Shown here: one piece after another, positions 25,604-35,312 of the stretch
How positions within the stretch are numbered: the stretch's first letter is position 1
Layout: the number at the start of each line of letters is the position of its first letter
Assembly (NCBI GenBank): GCA_003243445.1
Contig: QFQQ01000004.1
Coordinates: forward strand, 62,001 to 126,000
Length of the DNA stretch: 64,000 nt
Origin: Citrobacter freundii
GTDB taxonomy: Bacteria; Bacteroidota; Bacteroidia; Chitinophagales; Chitinophagaceae
Direction: 5' to 3'
The notes under the pieces: generated by a model
Database searches by the model: none
Told to the model about the DNA's origin: nothing
The model's input: only the letters and a program-made list of their open reading frames with translations
Made by a program: the position numbers and the translations under genes

Positions 25604-27943
25604 ATGTGGCGGAAACTAGGACAGTTTATTCTAAAGTATCGTTGGCCCCTCCTGGCATTGCTCGTTGCCAGCACAGCGCTCATGGGTTATTATGCCTCGA
25701 AGGTTCAGCTGAGTTATGATTTCACCCGTGCGATCCCCGCGAACCACCCTGCGAACATCACTTACCAAAAATTCAAAGAGAAATATGGACAGGATGGAAA
25801 CCTGATGGTGGTGGGCGTGCAAACGGAAAAACTGTTTGACGCAAAACTGTTCAATGAATATGCGAACCTGCAGCGTCAGCTGAAAAAAGCGACCGGGGTT
25901 ACAGATGTCATCTCCATACCATCTTCTATCAACCTGGTAAAAGATTCTGTTACAGAAAAACTGAATGCAACGCCGATCTTCGCTGACAGAACACTCTCCC
26001 AGGCGGAGATCGATAGCAGCTCAGCCATTTTTCTTAGCCTTCCCTTTTATCACGGATTATTATACAACCCCACCACGCATGCCTATCTGATGGGCGTAAG
26101 CGTTGATAAAACGCTGATCAATTCTGAAAAGCGTAATATCGTTGTTCAGGGTATTACCGATCTCATCGCTTCTTTTGAAAAGAAAACGAACGAACCGGTG
26201 TACGTAAGCGGCCTGCCATTGATCCGTGCGCAAATGGGAACACGCATTGCTGCAGAGATGAAATTGTTCCTGCTGGCATCTGTAGTATTGTCTGCGTTGA
26301 TATTGCTGGTGTTCTTCCGTTCTTTAAGTTCGATGCTGTTGTCACTTGCTGTGGTGATCATCGGTGTGTTGTTCAGCATGGGCACGATGCATGCGTTCGG
26401 CTACAAGATCACGTTACTTACGGCTTTGATCCCGCCATTACTGGTAGTGATCGGTATCCCGAACTGTATATATTTTCTCAATAAATATCATACAGCTTTT
26501 AATGATACGAAGAACAGGGAGCAGGCATTGGTGACGATGGTCGGCCGCATGGGTATCGTAACGCTTTTCTGTAACGTTGCGGCAGCGATTGGGTTTGCTG
26601 TTTTTGCATTAACAAAGAGTGAGATCCTGAAAGAATTCGGTGTGGTAGCGGGTATCAATATCATGGCTTTGTTTGTGATCTCACTGATACTGATCCCCAC
26701 AGTGTTAAGTTTACTGCCTGTGCCGAAAGCACGTCACATGCGTTATCTCGAAAATAAAAGATTGAACCGCTGGCTTGACAGGTTGGAGATCTGGTCGCTG
26801 AATCACCGCAAACTGATCTATGGTGTGACGATCGGTGTGGTGGCAGTTGCCGCAGTTGGTATTTTCAAACTGAAAAGCGTTGGTTATATCGTCGACGATA
26901 TTCCGAAAACAGATAAGATCTATACTGATCTGAAATTCTTTGAGAACAACTTCAAAGGTGTAATGCCGCTGGAAATACTTGTTGCAGATACGACGAAAAA
27001 GAAATACGGCATTACGCGTAACCTGAACAATCTTTTAAAGATCGATTCTTTATCAGGTTATATCTCTTCCATGCCGGCATTGGCCCGTCCGCTAAGCATT
27101 ACTGAAGGGTTGAAGTTTGCGAAGCAGGCCTTCTTTGAAGGAGACAGTACGAATTATTCGATGCCTTCAGAATTCGATCTGCCGGCGCTGGCCCAATACC
27201 TCAACTTCAAGCGTGGAGGCGACGGCACTCCGGCGACAACCAATTCGTTCACCAAACTTGTATCTACATTTATAGACAGTACCGGACAGGAAGCACGTAT
27301 CAGTATTAATATGGCCGATGTGGGCAGTGCACGTCTTCCACTGATCCTTGACAGTATTCAGCAAAAAGTGGATACACTTTTCCCAAAGAACAGGTATGAT
27401 GTAAGGTTGACCGGTACGAGTATCACTTTTCTTGAGGGAAGCGCGTTTATTATCAATGGTCTGAAGGAAAGTATTTTCTGGGCATTCCTGCTGATCGCGT
27501 TGTGTATGCTTTACCTGTTCAAGTCGGTACGTATATTATTATGTTCACTGATCCCGAACGTTATTCCACTGGCGATCACGGCAGGCGTAATGGGCTGGGT
27601 GGGTATTCCGTTGAAACCATCAACGGTGCTTGTATTTAGTGTGGCGCTTGGCATTGCCATCGATATTACGATCCGCTTCCTGATCAACTATAAACAGGAA
27701 TTGCCGCTGCAGCAATATGACCGCAAGAAAACGGTGATTGAAACCATTCATAGTACAGGCATCAGTATTATTTATACATCACTTGTGCTGATCGCCGGCT
27801 TTATCATTTTCAGCTTTAGCGGATTTGGCGGAACCAAGGCGCTGGGTTGGCTGACATCCCTGACGTTGATCACAGCAACGCTGACAAATCTTATTTTGCT
27901 GCCGGCGTTGTTGATCGGAATGGAAAAGAAGAAGAAAGCATAG
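25604..27943 (+). CDS. MMPL/RND-family transporter
   Basis: 779 aa with two homologous halves, each one membrane helix, a large periplasmic loop, then five helices: helix 1 near RWPLLALLVASTALMGYYA, loop to about 215, helices 2-6 (LFLLASVVLSALILLVFF through VISLILIPTVLSLLP), second half from HRKLIYGVTIGVVAVAAVGIF. This is the MMPL/hydrophobe-exporter RND plan. No membrane-fusion or outer-membrane partner is adjacent. Such stand-alone carriers in Bacteroidota often move lipids or hopanoid-like molecules, but the substrate is unknown. Divergent from porZ. Confidence 0.9.
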   Translation: MWRKLGQFILKYRWPLLALLVASTALMGYYASKVQLSYDFTRAIPANHPANITYQKFKEKYGQDGNLMVVGVQTEKLFDAKLFNEYANLQRQLKKATGVTDVISIPSSINLVKDSVTEKLNATPIFADRTLSQAEIDSSSAIFLSLPFYHGLLYNPTTHAYLMGVSVDKTLINSEKRNIVVQGITDLIASFEKKTNEPVYVSGLPLIRAQMGTRIAAEMKLFLLASVVLSALILLVFFRSLSSMLLSLAVVIIGVLFSMGTMHAFGYKITLLTALIPPLLVVIGIPNCIYFLNKYHTAFNDTKNREQALVTMVGRMGIVTLFCNVAAAIGFAVFALTKSEILKEFGVVAGINIMALFVISLILIPTVLSLLPVPKARHMRYLENKRLNRWLDRLEIWSLNHRKLIYGVTIGVVAVAAVGIFKLKSVGYIVDDIPKTDKIYTDLKFFENNFKGVMPLEILVADTTKKKYGITRNLNNLLKIDSLSGYISSMPALARPLSITEGLKFAKQAFFEGDSTNYSMPSEFDLPALAQYLNFKRGGDGTPATTNSFTKLVSTFIDSTGQEARISINMADVGSARLPLILDSIQQKVDTLFPKNRYDVRLTGTSITFLEGSAFIINGLKESIFWAFLLIALCMLYLFKSVRILLCSLIPNVIPLAITAGVMGWVGIPLKPSTVLVFSVALGIAIDITIRFLINYKQELPLQQYDRKKTVIETIHSTGISIIYTSLVLIAGFIIFSFSGFGGTKALGWLTSLTLITATLTNLILLPALLIGMEKKKKA

Positions 27944-28595
27944 GTGGTTGAGATCCCCTTTCATCGTTCGATGTAGATGCAGACAGTTTCTCTTGATTCG
28001 ATAAATTATAATAATAAAGAGCCCTCTTAAAAATCGGAGGGTTTTTTATTTTACAGATTTCGGACGTTGGACTTATCAGACAACATCGGCTTCTAAATAC
28101 AAACAACGATAATCAACTGCCGAATAGCTGCCATTGACTGGTATGCCAGTCATATAGAACGATAATCCAGAAGGAAACAAAACAGCATAGGCAAATGACC
28201 CGAATTGAATATGGCTTATGTTATTCACTTGTCGGCATTCGCCGGATCTGACATTCAAAAAGCGCTAAAATTGCCATTTGAAGATAAAATATTGCGGGTT
28301 GGGCAAAGATTTTTAAAATTTTTCCACAATGATTTTTTTCTTGCCTATAGATGTTCTAATGTGGTTTTAATACATTAACAATTAAATAATTCATATTTCA
28401 GTGCATCTTAACACTTTATTTAGATGCAGCAATTTGATACCAATTGCTGTCTAGCTATTGTCAGCTTTATTGACCGTTCACCTGTACTAAGGAATCTCCT
28501 TCAAAAATTATTTATAAACAGGTTTGCATATTTTGCGAGCCGTTTATACGTAAGTGTGTAATCGCTTTTTTTATTTTTTAAAAACTAATACGCAA
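27944..28595. other. 652-bp spacer upstream of susC
   Basis: After the terminator at 28019-28047 there is about 550 bp of AT-rich DNA without a gene I can support; a 60-codon minus-strand frame at 28076-28258 has no recognisable features. The last 70 bp (TATTTTGC at 28529-28536, near a -7 box) probably hold the susC promoter and leader. The long leader leaves room for regulation, but no sigma/anti-sigma or hybrid sensor gene is adjacent. Confidence 0.4.
28019..28047 (+). terminator. Terminator after the MMPL gene
   Basis: Stem CCCTC (28022-28026) with GAGGG (28037-28041), 10-nt loop, then TTTTTT. Short but with a good U-tract, 75 bp after the stop. Confidence 0.7.
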
Positions 28596-31550
28596 ATGAG
28601 AAAACTGTTGCTAGGGCTGATAGTCTTCCTATGTTTCATGGGCGAGCTATTGGCACAGAAAACCATCACAGGTAAGGTGAGTGATGAAAAAGGAAACCCG
28701 ATCCCCAATGTTTCCGTTGTTGCAAGCGGTGCAAGTTCAGGCACTTCTACAGATGCAGACGGCATTTATTCATTGTCCGTTCCCGCCTCAGCTACAGCAT
28801 TAATTTTTTCCAGTGTGGGTTTTGAACAATCCACAGTGGCTATTGGAACTTCTTCCAAGGTAGATATCACTCTACGCACTGCTTCCACCGATCTTGAAAA
28901 TGTGATCGTAACAGGTTATACTACTACACAACGAAAGAAGTTTGTAGGTGCAACGGTTTCTGTTACTCCGGAAGATGTCAGAAGACAGCCATTTGGTTCT
29001 TTTGACCAGGCTTTACAAGGTAAGGCTTCCGGTGTTTCGGTTGTAGCGAATAGTGGTCAACCTGGTGCTAATGCGGTGGTCCGCATACGCGGTAATGGTT
29101 CGATCAGCGGGGGTAATGTACCTCTATATATAATGGATGGAATTGAGATCTCTGCAGCAGATTTTGCTTCTGTGAACCAGGGAGACTTTGATAAAGTGGA
29201 AGTATTAAAGGATGCGGTTGGTACTGCGATGTATGGTTCCCGTGGTGCAAATGGTGTGATAGTGATCACTACCCGCCGTGGCCGTTCGGGTCAGCTTAAC
29301 CTGAACTATGATATGCAGCTTGGTTTCAGCCGTCTTCCTGAAGATCGCCTGGAAGTGATGAATAGCGCACAGAAAATTGATTATGAGCTGGGCCGTGGAA
29401 ATCCTTATGGATGGAGCACTGCGGAAGCCGATAGCCTCCGTGCAGTTAACTTTAATTGGAAAGATGCATTATTCCAGACTGGCGTGACGCAGCAACACCA
29501 GCTCAGCGCAAGCGGAGGAAGTGCAAACAGCCGCTTCTATGCTTCACTGGCCTACCTGAACCAGGAGGGTATTGTACAAACAACCGGCCTTAAACGTTAC
29601 ACCGCACGCGTAAACGTTGACAATACCATAAAGAACTGGCGTTTTGGTGTAAGCATGCAACTGGGTTACTCAAAAATCGTAGGAACCAATGAGGGAGACG
29701 CATATATCGGTTCCCCGCTCAATGCGATCCGCTGGTCTAATCCATACGAACGCGCCATCAATCCAAACACGGGTGACTATCAGACACTCGGCGGTGTAGG
29801 CGTATTGACCTCCGGTCAGCCGAACGCTGCAATGGAATTGTTCGTTAACCAGAGACAATCCCTCCAGTATAAAGCACTGGGCGCAGCTTATCTTGAATTC
29901 CATTTCCCCTTCCTCAAAGGCTTGTATGCCCGCACAAACTGGGGCGGTGATTTTGCCCAGAATGAAGGATCAGTTTATTATGACAGAACAACTTATACTG
30001 GTGCGCAGGCGCAGGGTGGTAACGGAAGCCTGACCCGTTCTGCTAACCGTCAGTTCCGTTATACAGGAACAACTTCACTGAATTACAAGCAGACTTTCGG
30101 CGACCATGAAGTTGAAGGAGGTGTATATATGGAAGCAGTAAAAACTGATTTCCGTGCGCTTGGCTTCACAGGATATGGTTTAACAAACGGCTTCACCAAC
30201 GAAACAGGTATTACAGCGGGCAATGCCACGAATGGATATATACCACAGGTTTCAGGAAGCGGTACACAGAACGGCCTTCTGTCTTACTTCACGATCCTCA
30301 ACTATGGATTCAAGGGCAGGTATTATCTGACCGCAGTCGGCCGTCGTGACGGATCATCACGTCTTGGCGTTTCAAACAGGTTCCAGAACTTCGGTTCAAT
30401 TGGTGCTACCTGGGTGATCAGTGATGAGAGCTTTCTTGCAAATGCAGGAGCACTCGATGATCTGAGACTTCGTGCCACATATGGTACAACAGGTAACTAT
30501 GCGAGTGCCGCGGGTGACTATGGACATCTGCCTCAATTCGGACGCGTGAGCTACAATGGTTCAAACGGCTGGAGCATTGCCAATCCGGGTAACCTGAATT
30601 ACCGCTGGGAGGTTAACAAGACCACCGATATCGGTGTTGACTTTGCATTCTTCAAACGCCGTCTGTCCGGTACGATCGACGTATATGAGAGAAAAACAAA
30701 CAATCTTTACTTCAATCAGCCTGTGTCTCAGACAACTGGTTTCGCAACAGTTCCCGGTAATAATGGTACACTCAGCAATAAGGGTATCGAGCTGAGCCTG
30801 AAAGGTGATATCGTGAGAACTGCTGATTTCCGCTGGACAGTGGAAGGTAATATCACTTACAACAGGAACAGGGTTGTAAGCGTTCCTGATGATTCGCTGA
30901 TCAATGGTACAACGATCCTGATGATAGGAAAACCTATCAACACATTCTACCTAGTTCCTTATGCAGGTGTAAATGCTGCAAACGGTAATGCACTATATTA
31001 TACACAAAACGGCTCATTGACCCAGACCTATTCAACGGCTGACCTCAGAACATTCGGTACAAGCGATGCCCCATGGTATGGTGGTATTGCTACGACCATT
31101 ATGTACAAAGGTATCGATCTGAGTGCGCAGGTTAGTTTCTTCCTGAACAGGGATGTTTACAACAATGACCGTGTAAATCTGGAGAATCCTTCCTATTTCT
31201 TTGATAACATGAGCTCAGAGTTGCTGACCGAATGGAAAAAACCAGGTGATGTGACAAATATTCCAAGACCAAGCTCTGCCGGTGGTAATGCATTTCAGGG
31301 CAACACAACACGTTTCCTTGAAGACGGCAGCTTCTGGCGTCTGCGTAATGTAACACTTGGATATACAGTTCCGGCTTCAATCACAAACAAATTGAAGATC
31401 AGATCTGCAAGGGTATTTATTCAGGGGCAAAACTGGTGGACACATACCAAATTCAGAAGCTTTGATCCTGAAAGCAGCTCACCAGTGCTGACCGGTGCGC
31501 AATACCCTGCACTTGTTCAAACAACATTTGGCTTGTCATTAGGATTCTAA
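28596..31550 (+). CDS. SusC/RagA-family TonB-linked outer-membrane receptor
   Basis: 984 aa from the ATG at 28596 (MRKLLLGLIVFLCFMGELLA signal peptide). CarboxypepD_reg-like domain at about 21-105 (KTITGKVSDEKGNPIPNVSV, GIYSLSVPASATALIFSSVG), the linker ENVIVTGYTTTQRKK, plug domain with LQGKASGVSVVANSGQPGAN, and the SusC hallmark MYGSRGANGVIVITTRRG. Then a 22-strand barrel to FGLSLGF at the C-terminus. It forms the outer-membrane channel of a SusCD uptake complex, powered by TonB. No extra N-terminal signalling domain is present. Substrate unknown; no glycan enzymes follow, so a peptide or other non-glycan ligand is possible. Confidence 0.97.
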   Translation: MRKLLLGLIVFLCFMGELLAQKTITGKVSDEKGNPIPNVSVVASGASSGTSTDADGIYSLSVPASATALIFSSVGFEQSTVAIGTSSKVDITLRTASTDLENVIVTGYTTTQRKKFVGATVSVTPEDVRRQPFGSFDQALQGKASGVSVVANSGQPGANAVVRIRGNGSISGGNVPLYIMDGIEISAADFASVNQGDFDKVEVLKDAVGTAMYGSRGANGVIVITTRRGRSGQLNLNYDMQLGFSRLPEDRLEVMNSAQKIDYELGRGNPYGWSTAEADSLRAVNFNWKDALFQTGVTQQHQLSASGGSANSRFYASLAYLNQEGIVQTTGLKRYTARVNVDNTIKNWRFGVSMQLGYSKIVGTNEGDAYIGSPLNAIRWSNPYERAINPNTGDYQTLGGVGVLTSGQPNAAMELFVNQRQSLQYKALGAAYLEFHFPFLKGLYARTNWGGDFAQNEGSVYYDRTTYTGAQAQGGNGSLTRSANRQFRYTGTTSLNYKQTFGDHEVEGGVYMEAVKTDFRALGFTGYGLTNGFTNETGITAGNATNGYIPQVSGSGTQNGLLSYFTILNYGFKGRYYLTAVGRRDGSSRLGVSNRFQNFGSIGATWVISDESFLANAGALDDLRLRATYGTTGNYASAAGDYGHLPQFGRVSYNGSNGWSIANPGNLNYRWEVNKTTDIGVDFAFFKRRLSGTIDVYERKTNNLYFNQPVSQTTGFATVPGNNGTLSNKGIELSLKGDIVRTADFRWTVEGNITYNRNRVVSVPDDSLINGTTILMIGKPINTFYLVPYAGVNAANGNALYYTQNGSLTQTYSTADLRTFGTSDAPWYGGIATTIMYKGIDLSAQVSFFLNRDVYNNDRVNLENPSYFFDNMSSELLTEWKKPGDVTNIPRPSSAGGNAFQGNTTRFLEDGSFWRLRNVTLGYTVPASITNKLKIRSARVFIQGQNWWTHTKFRSFDPESSSPVLTGAQYPALVQTTFGLSLGF

Positions 31551-31577
31551 CTTTTAATATTCATTACTGATACTTAT

Positions 31578-33065
31578 ATGAAACAAATCTTCAAACATAT
31601 ATTGACCGCCACAGCATTAACAGCTGTGCTGGCAACCAGTTGCTCTAAAGGTGACCTTATCGATCTGAACCCCGAGTTCTCACTGGGCGCTATTGAAAAT
31701 CCGTCAAGCATGGATCAGGTTGAAGAAGTGCTGACAGGTGCTTACGCCCGCTTCCGCAGCGGAAGTTATTACGGTGATGGCAGCGGTTCAGGTTTTTCCC
31801 TCATGCCGGACATGATGAGTGATAACCTGCTCGAAACAAATGAGTCGCTCGCTAATTATAAATCACTCACAGACTGGATCTACGCGGAAGATGATGCGCT
31901 GGTGGAAGGCATTTGGGCTGCTCCTTATGCAGTAATCACCAATGCTAATATCGTTTTGCGCGATATTGACAAATTCACAACCGCAGAAAATAAAACAAGG
32001 GCAAACCGCCTCAAAGGTCAGGCTTTGGCTATCCGTGCACATGCACATTTTGACCTCTTCAGGTTCTTTGCCACCTCTTATGACCGCAACAGCACTTCTG
32101 CACTGGCAGTTCCTTATGTGACCGAATTTGCCGTATCACCAGCAGTAAGACCTGGCCGAATCAGCAACAAGGATTTTTATGATAAAGTGATCGCAGATCT
32201 CACCAGCGCGGTTTCTTTACTGGGAACTGTTGATGCCACGATCAACCCTTCAGCAATCAAACGCCCTATGATCGATCTTGCAGGTGCAAAAGCGATCCAG
32301 GCACGCGTTTATTTATATGCCGGCATGTGGGCAGAAGCGATCCAGGCCGCAACTGATGTGATCAACGCACGTCCGTTGGCCTTGCAAGCGGATTTTCCCG
32401 GAATGTATAATGAAACAAGGGCCGGTGAAATTATCTGGAATGCACAGTTTGATGCAGGACAGGGTGGTCCCGGTGGTGCCGTATTCTTCTCTCAAAACAA
32501 CCGTAGCGCGTATGCGCCTGCGGCGGAGATAGCGACTTCCAGTGGTAATTCCGGATTACTCCAGAGCAATGATATCCGTTATTCAACTTATTTCGCAACG
32601 ATCTCCGGTCCGAACGGCCCTCGTCTTGTTGTAAAAAAATATCGTGGTAAAGCGGCATTGACCGACGGTAATGCCAACTTTCCGGTATACCGTACCGGTG
32701 AAATGTACCTGATCCGTGCAGAAGCACGCGCAAGAATCAGCCCCGCTCAGGAAACACAGGCAATGGCTGATCTGAATACGCTTAGAGCAACACGTATTTC
32801 CGGATATGTGAGCGAAAATCTCACAGGTGCTGCATTGCTTACAGCTATCGCAAATGAAAGAAGAAGAGAACTCTTTGGTGAAGGTCACCGCTTCTTTGAT
32901 CTTAAGAGAACAACAAAAAGTATTGTACGTGCCGGCGGTTGCGGAGATGTGACCATCTCTCCTGCAGTATGTACACTTCTTTCAACAGCGCGCGAATGGG
33001 CACTGCCTATTCCGTTCGATGAAAGATCCGTGAATCAAAATATCCAGCAAAATCCTGGTTATTAA
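31578..33065 (+). CDS. SusD/RagB-family surface lipoprotein
   Basis: 495 aa. Lipobox LATSC with C22 as lipid anchor, then the SusD-like fold: LDEVEEVLTGAY-type N-terminal helix (SMDQVEEVLTGAYARFRSG), TPR helices with LKGQALAIRAHAHFDLFRFFA, and the C-terminal GEMYLIRAEARARI, NERRRELFGEGHRFFDLKR and EWALPIPFDERSVNQNIQQNPGY. It acts as the ligand-binding lid on the SusC channel encoded 27 bp upstream; the two are surely co-transcribed. Confidence 0.97.
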   Translation: MKQIFKHILTATALTAVLATSCSKGDLIDLNPEFSLGAIENPSSMDQVEEVLTGAYARFRSGSYYGDGSGSGFSLMPDMMSDNLLETNESLANYKSLTDWIYAEDDALVEGIWAAPYAVITNANIVLRDIDKFTTAENKTRANRLKGQALAIRAHAHFDLFRFFATSYDRNSTSALAVPYVTEFAVSPAVRPGRISNKDFYDKVIADLTSAVSLLGTVDATINPSAIKRPMIDLAGAKAIQARVYLYAGMWAEAIQAATDVINARPLALQADFPGMYNETRAGEIIWNAQFDAGQGGPGGAVFFSQNNRSAYAPAAEIATSSGNSGLLQSNDIRYSTYFATISGPNGPRLVVKKYRGKAALTDGNANFPVYRTGEMYLIRAEARARISPAQETQAMADLNTLRATRISGYVSENLTGAALLTAIANERRRELFGEGHRFFDLKRTTKSIVRAGGCGDVTISPAVCTLLSTAREWALPIPFDERSVNQNIQQNPGY

Positions 33066-33097
33066 TCGATGCTAACGAACTAATTAATCAAGTTAAA

Positions 33098-33994
33098 ATG
33101 GATAACATGTTAACCTCTTTAAAAAGATTTTCTCTCCTCTGCACATTGGCTGTGCTTTTAGGAGTGGCACTGCATAGCTGTAAAAAAGACGAAATCAAAC
33201 AACTTGACCCGGGCCAGGTTGCATTTTTCAGTTCCACACAACTTACAGGAAGCTACAGTATCGTATCTCCAGGTGTAGTATATAAAATCCCAGTTGGCCT
33301 TACAAGCCCTGTATCCAGTGGCAAAACAAAAACTGTAAATGTAACAGCCACGTCTACTACAGGAGCGGTTGAAGGCACACATTTTACTTACACGAAAACG
33401 CTGACATTCGCACCAGACAAGATCACGGATACAATTATTGTTACCGGAGTCCAGGCACAGTATCTTGCGGGACGCAAAGATGTGGTGAAATTTACTTTTG
33501 CCGACGCATCAGATTTCTCTCCCACACTCAACAGCACTTTTACGCTGAACATCTCAGGTCCTTGCTTTGAAGGAGATATCAATCCTGATGACTTTTTAGG
33601 TACATATGCAAATACAGTTGAGACATTTGGTGCAGGCTCTCCATATGGCCCATATACGACTACTATTTCATCCGTGGTTTCTACGGGACCAAAAACTGCA
33701 GAGATCACTGTTACCAATTTATATGATGCCGGCTGGAATCCAATCAAATTCACAATGGACTGGTCAGATGTTACAAACAGAAAGATCACCCTTACCCAAC
33801 AGTCTGGTATCGCTGACGCAGGCACTGTTAGCGCGACCTACGAAGGCGAAGATATCTCTGTCCGCTCCTCACCAGCTGGCCCGGGAACATTCTCCTGGTG
33901 CGAAGGAACACTGACATTGAAATTACAGGTCGGGGTAACTGGCCTGGGTTGGTTTAATCAGTCACCATATTACATAGTAACATTGGAGCGATAA
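33098..33994 (+). CDS. SusCD-associated lipoprotein with Calx-beta-like domain
   Basis: 298 aa. Lipobox with C28 (ALHSCKKDE). Residues about 40-150 (QVAFFSSTQL, VYKIPVGLTSP, VNVTATSTTGAVEGTHFTYT, KDVVKFTFADAS) resemble a Calx-beta/DUF4843-like immunoglobulin fold; the C-terminal half (FLGTYANTVETFG, EITVTNLYDAGWNPIKF) is a second beta domain that I cannot name. As the third gene of the operon it takes the place of SusE/SusF-type accessory surface proteins and probably helps bind the ligand. Starts at 33098, with a second ATG at 33107. A very strong terminator follows. Confidence 0.75.
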   Translation: MDNMLTSLKRFSLLCTLAVLLGVALHSCKKDEIKQLDPGQVAFFSSTQLTGSYSIVSPGVVYKIPVGLTSPVSSGKTKTVNVTATSTTGAVEGTHFTYTKTLTFAPDKITDTIIVTGVQAQYLAGRKDVVKFTFADASDFSPTLNSTFTLNISGPCFEGDINPDDFLGTYANTVETFGAGSPYGPYTTTISSVVSTGPKTAEITVTNLYDAGWNPIKFTMDWSDVTNRKITLTQQSGIADAGTVSATYEGEDISVRSSPAGPGTFSWCEGTLTLKLQVGVTGLGWFNQSPYYIVTLER

Positions 33995-34005
33995 ATTGAC
34001 CTGTA

Positions 34006-34062
34006 TACGTATAAAAAAAGCCGCCCTGTTTAATTAGAACAGGGCGGCTTTTTTTATACGTA
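34006..34062. terminator. Very strong bidirectional terminator after the susCD operon
   Basis: Perfect 25-bp stem: 34006-34030 (TACGTATAAAAAAAGCCGCC, CTGTT) with 34038-34062 (AACAGGGCGGCTTTTTTTAT, ACGTA), loop TAATTAG. A-run and T-run are in the stem, so it works for both convergent transcripts. Confidence 0.92.
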
Positions 34063-34086
34063 ATGTTCGGAAACCTTATAAGATCC

Positions 34087-35268
34087 TTATCTGATTACTT
34101 CTCCGAGTTTTTCTTCCAGTTGAGAACCTCTCAATCCCTGCGCAATTACTTTTCCCTGCGGATCGATCAATAAATTAAACGGGATTTCATTGAAATGAAA
34201 AAGTTCAACCACCGGACTTTGCCAGTATTGAAGCTCGCTTACATGCGTCCATGCCAGCTTATCATCCTTGATCGCTTTTAACCATTTATCTTTTTGTCCC
34301 GGACGGTCAAGTGAAACACCGAGAATGGTAAAATTCTTTCCTTTGAATTTATCATATGCTTTCACAATGTTTGGGTTTTCCGCACGGCAAGGTCCACACC
34401 AGCTTGCCCAAAAATCAACCAACACAAACTTACCACGGAAAGAACTCAACTTCACTTCAGCGCCATTCACATCAGGAATAGAAAAATCTGGGGCTTCTTT
34501 TCCTACCCAGTTTGCAGCTTCTAAACGTTGCGCATCTTCTTCCAATCCTTTTTTGATATCTGCCACGGCATGATGATCAGGAAATTTCTTTGCCGCCGCG
34601 GCCACCAGTTCATTTACTTTATCATTTGGCAATGGCTCCAGTCCAAACCTGTTGGCATTTGCTGTAGATTGATAATACCCAAGCTCAAACATTGCCAACG
34701 CTGGATCTGTAGCTTTTTCAAGCGCCGTAAGCGTCAACTGCTTTACATTCTGTGCAAGCTCGCGCTGTTTTGTCAGCAATGGAAATAAAACACTGTCGGG
34801 AGCACTGGCTTTTTGCAAACTATCCGCCTGCATGGTGATTCCAAAGATGGTTTGCAGATCGTTATTAAACGCAAACATAAAATCTTTCATCGCCAGGCTT
34901 GCCGGTGAGCCCTGCACATCGTACTTCTCAGCAAACTGCCCGTTCTGTTTGTTCAGTTCGATCGTCAGTTTTACCTTGTCTGTATCATTGATCACAGATG
35001 CAACAGGATACATACTTTGGTCAAGACGGAGATTGAATACTACAGATTCATCAGGCTTTGCGTGAAGAATAAACTTGCCGTCTTTTTCCAGCTTCGCTGA
35101 ATCTTCCAGTACGGGCTGCATTGCAGCAGCCGAAACTTTCTCAAGATAAACCCACTTCGCATTGCTGTTCAGGATCGTTCCTGATACTTCAAAATACTTT
35201 GACCCGGGTTTGTTGTTACATGACACGAGCAGTGCACCTGCCAGCAGGGCAATCATCAGTTTTTGCAT
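34087..35268 (-). CDS. TlpA-like thiol-disulfide oxidoreductase lipoprotein
   Basis: 393 aa from the ATG at 35268 (MQKLMIALLAGALLVSC, lipobox C17). N-terminal DUF4369-like beta domain (FEVSGTILNSNAKWVYLEKV), helical middle, then a thioredoxin fold with FWASWCGPCRAENP active site (CGPC) and the cis-proline region NEIPFNLLIDPQGKV. Family knowledge: such periplasmic, membrane-tethered proteins reduce disulfides, for example for cytochrome c maturation or stress repair. It lies 44 bp after gatB on the same strand and may be co-transcribed with it. Confidence 0.92.
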   Translation of the reverse strand: MQKLMIALLAGALLVSCNNKPGSKYFEVSGTILNSNAKWVYLEKVSAAAMQPVLEDSAKLEKDGKFILHAKPDESVVFNLRLDQSMYPVASVINDTDKVKLTIELNKQNGQFAEKYDVQGSPASLAMKDFMFAFNNDLQTIFGITMQADSLQKASAPDSVLFPLLTKQRELAQNVKQLTLTALEKATDPALAMFELGYYQSTANANRFGLEPLPNDKVNELVAAAAKKFPDHHAVADIKKGLEEDAQRLEAANWVGKEAPDFSIPDVNGAEVKLSSFRGKFVLVDFWASWCGPCRAENPNIVKAYDKFKGKNFTILGVSLDRPGQKDKWLKAIKDDKLAWTHVSELQYWQSPVVELFHFNEIPFNLLIDPQGKVIAQGLRGSQLEEKLGEVIR

Positions 35269-35312
35269 AGTTTGAGTCTGTTTAGAACACATATGTTTAT
35301 AAAGGTGTACGG

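Noticed and set aside
28076..28258. 60-codon minus-strand frame upstream of susC
   Set aside because: No recognisable features and no start context; probably chance in an AT-rich spacer.
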